Shown: positions 5,083-6,083 of the stretch, piece by piece | How the letters are laid out: every line of letters starts with the position of its first letter | Position numbering within the stretch: position 1 is the stretch's first letter | NCBI GenBank assembly: GCA_030626085.1 | Contig: DAOUPQ010000115.1 | Span: forward strand, 1 to 6,083 | Reading direction: 5' to 3' | DNA: 6,083 nt | Source: Flavobacteriia bacterium | GTDB taxonomy: Bacteria; Bacteroidota; Bacteroidia; Flavobacteriales; Flavobacteriaceae | Notes under the pieces: generated by a model | Seen by the model: the letters and a program-made list of their open reading frames with translations, nothing else | The model's database searches: none | Told to the model about the DNA's origin: nothing | Program-made: the position numbers and the translations under genes

Positions 5083-6083
5083 ATGAGTTTACTTAATTCA
5101 GTATTAAAAGTCTTTGTTGGAGATAAAAAGAAAAAAGACTTAAAAAACCTGCAACCAATAGTAGAAAATGTAAAAGCATTTGATAAAGAAATGGAATCAC
5201 TTACTATTGACCAGCTTCGTGAAAAGACTAGCTTTTTTAAACAAAAAATAAATGAAGCTGTTATAGAATTTGATGATAAAATTGCACAATTAAAAAAAGA
5301 AACTGAAACCGCAAACATAGACCGTAAAGAAGATATCTATAGTGAAATTGATAATCTTGAAAACGAATCTTATCAAACTACCGAAAAGATATTAAATGAA
5401 ATCCAAGCCGAAGCATTTGCCGTAGTTAAAGAAACTGAAAAACGTTTTAAAAATAACAAACAATTAAAAGTTTTGGCTACATCATTTGATCGTGAGCTTT
5501 CAGGCATAAGACCCAATGTAAATTTAGATGGTGAATATGCAATCTGGGATAATTCATGGGATGCCGCCGGTAAACCAATTATTTGGGATATGATACCTTA
5601 TGATGTTCAATTAATTGGCGCTTCTGTTTTACATCAAGGAAAAATTGCTGAAATGATGACTGGTGAAGGTAAAACTTTGGTAGCAACGCTTCCATTGTAT
5701 TTAAATGCCTTGCCGGGAAAAGGTGTTCATGTTGTTACAGTAAATGACTATTTAGCCAAACGTGATGCTGCCTGGATGGGTCCGATATTCGAATTTCACG
5801 GACTATCAATTGACTGTATTGACAATCATCAACCCAACTCAGTTGAACGAAGAAAAGCATATAATGCTGATATTACCTATGGCACTAACAACGAATTTGG
5901 ATTTGATTACCTTCGTGATAATATGGCACATACACCTGAGGATCTTGTTCAACGTCCTCATAATTACACTATTATTGATGAAGTTGACTCTGTTTTAGTA
6001 GATGATGCCCGTACACCTTTAATTATCTCTGGTGCAACACCGCAAGGTGATCGTCATGAATTTAACGAATTAAAACCAAAAGT
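5083..6083 (+). CDS. secA: Protein translocase ATPase SecA (N-terminal 333 codons; continues beyond the window)
   Basis: Motor ATPase that pushes unfolded preproteins through SecYEG at the inner membrane. The visible part starts with the usual SecA N-terminus and has the Q-motif region YDVQLIGA (173-180) and Walker A MTGEGKT (192-198). It continues with GKGVHVVTVNDYLAKRDA (212-229), DITYGTNNEFGFDYLRDNM (263-281), the DEVD box (299-302), and DDARTPLIISG (307-317), where the preprotein cross-linking domain is about to begin. Compared with E. coli SecA (Walker Lys108), the Walker Lys is at 197. About 41 extra residues lie between the KT near 48-49 and EAFAVV (110-115), Lys/Glu-rich and probably coiled coil. 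About 46 more lie between EAFAVV and the Q motif, containing a Trp-rich stretch (IWDNSWDAAGKPIIWDM). Such insertions are, as I recall, typical of Bacteroidota SecA. ATG 5083 is chosen because it begins the conserved MSLLNSVLKVF; its A/T-rich leader has no Shine-Dalgarno. Confidence 0.97.
   Translation, partial: MSLLNSVLKVFVGDKKKKDLKNLQPIVENVKAFDKEMESLTIDQLREKTSFFKQKINEAVIEFDDKIAQLKKETETANIDRKEDIYSEIDNLENESYQTTEKILNEIQAEAFAVVKETEKRFKNNKQLKVLATSFDRELSGIRPNVNLDGEYAIWDNSWDAAGKPIIWDMIPYDVQLIGASVLHQGKIAEMMTGEGKTLVATLPLYLNALPGKGVHVVTVNDYLAKRDAAWMGPIFEFHGLSIDCIDNHQPNSVERRKAYNADITYGTNNEFGFDYLRDNMAHTPEDLVQRPHNYTIIDEVDSVLVDDARTPLIISGATPQGDRHEFNELKPK

Noticed and set aside
5061..5318. Minus-strand open frame of 85 codons
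   Set aside because: Antisense to the start of secA; Ser/Phe-rich composition typical of reversed Lys/Glu-rich coding sequence.
5762..5998. Plus-strand open frame of 78 codons
   Set aside because: Out-of-frame shadow inside conserved secA motifs.

Overview
The window reads as chromosomal DNA of a member of the Bacteroidota, most likely a Flavobacteriia-type marine or host-associated species. Four things point there. The DNA is very AT-rich. Start codons lack Shine-Dalgarno sequences and sit behind A/T-rich leaders. Promoters match the Bacteroidota consensus (TTG, about 19 nt, TAnnTTTG). SecA carries long N-terminal insertions of the kind I recall from this phylum. I see no mobile element, CRISPR array, tRNA or rRNA.

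Left part (1-2898, minus strand): the first two genes of a polysaccharide export operon. A Wza-type outer-membrane lipoprotein (2110-2898) is followed 5 nt later by a Wzc-type bacterial tyrosine kinase/co-polymerase (2104 to beyond base 1; the C-terminal kinase half is cut off). Together they would form the envelope-spanning machine for capsule or exopolysaccharide. A near-perfect Bacteroidota promoter lies just upstream of wza.

Middle (2988-4355, plus strand): a divergent pair, probably one transcript. It encodes a class I SAM-dependent methyltransferase of unknown substrate with a GTG start, then a PduO/MMAB-type ATP:cob(I)alamin adenosyltransferase 18 nt downstream. The divergent intergenic region holds a 15-bp dyad that contains candidate -33 elements for both directions.

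Right part (4356-6083, plus strand): a 337-nt stretch without a convincing gene, containing an 8+8 bp palindrome and some degenerate repeats. It is followed by a strong promoter, a 73-residue highly acidic DUF2795 protein, a clear intrinsic terminator, a leader with an 11-bp hairpin that has an alternative pairing, and the first 333 codons of secA, the preprotein translocase ATPase.

Most of this is ordinary core and surface-polysaccharide gene content. I do not see an unmistakable new system. The points most worth a second look are the small acidic DUF2795 protein beside secA, the foldable secA leader, the Wzc Walker A' substitution, and the palindrome-bearing intergenic region.
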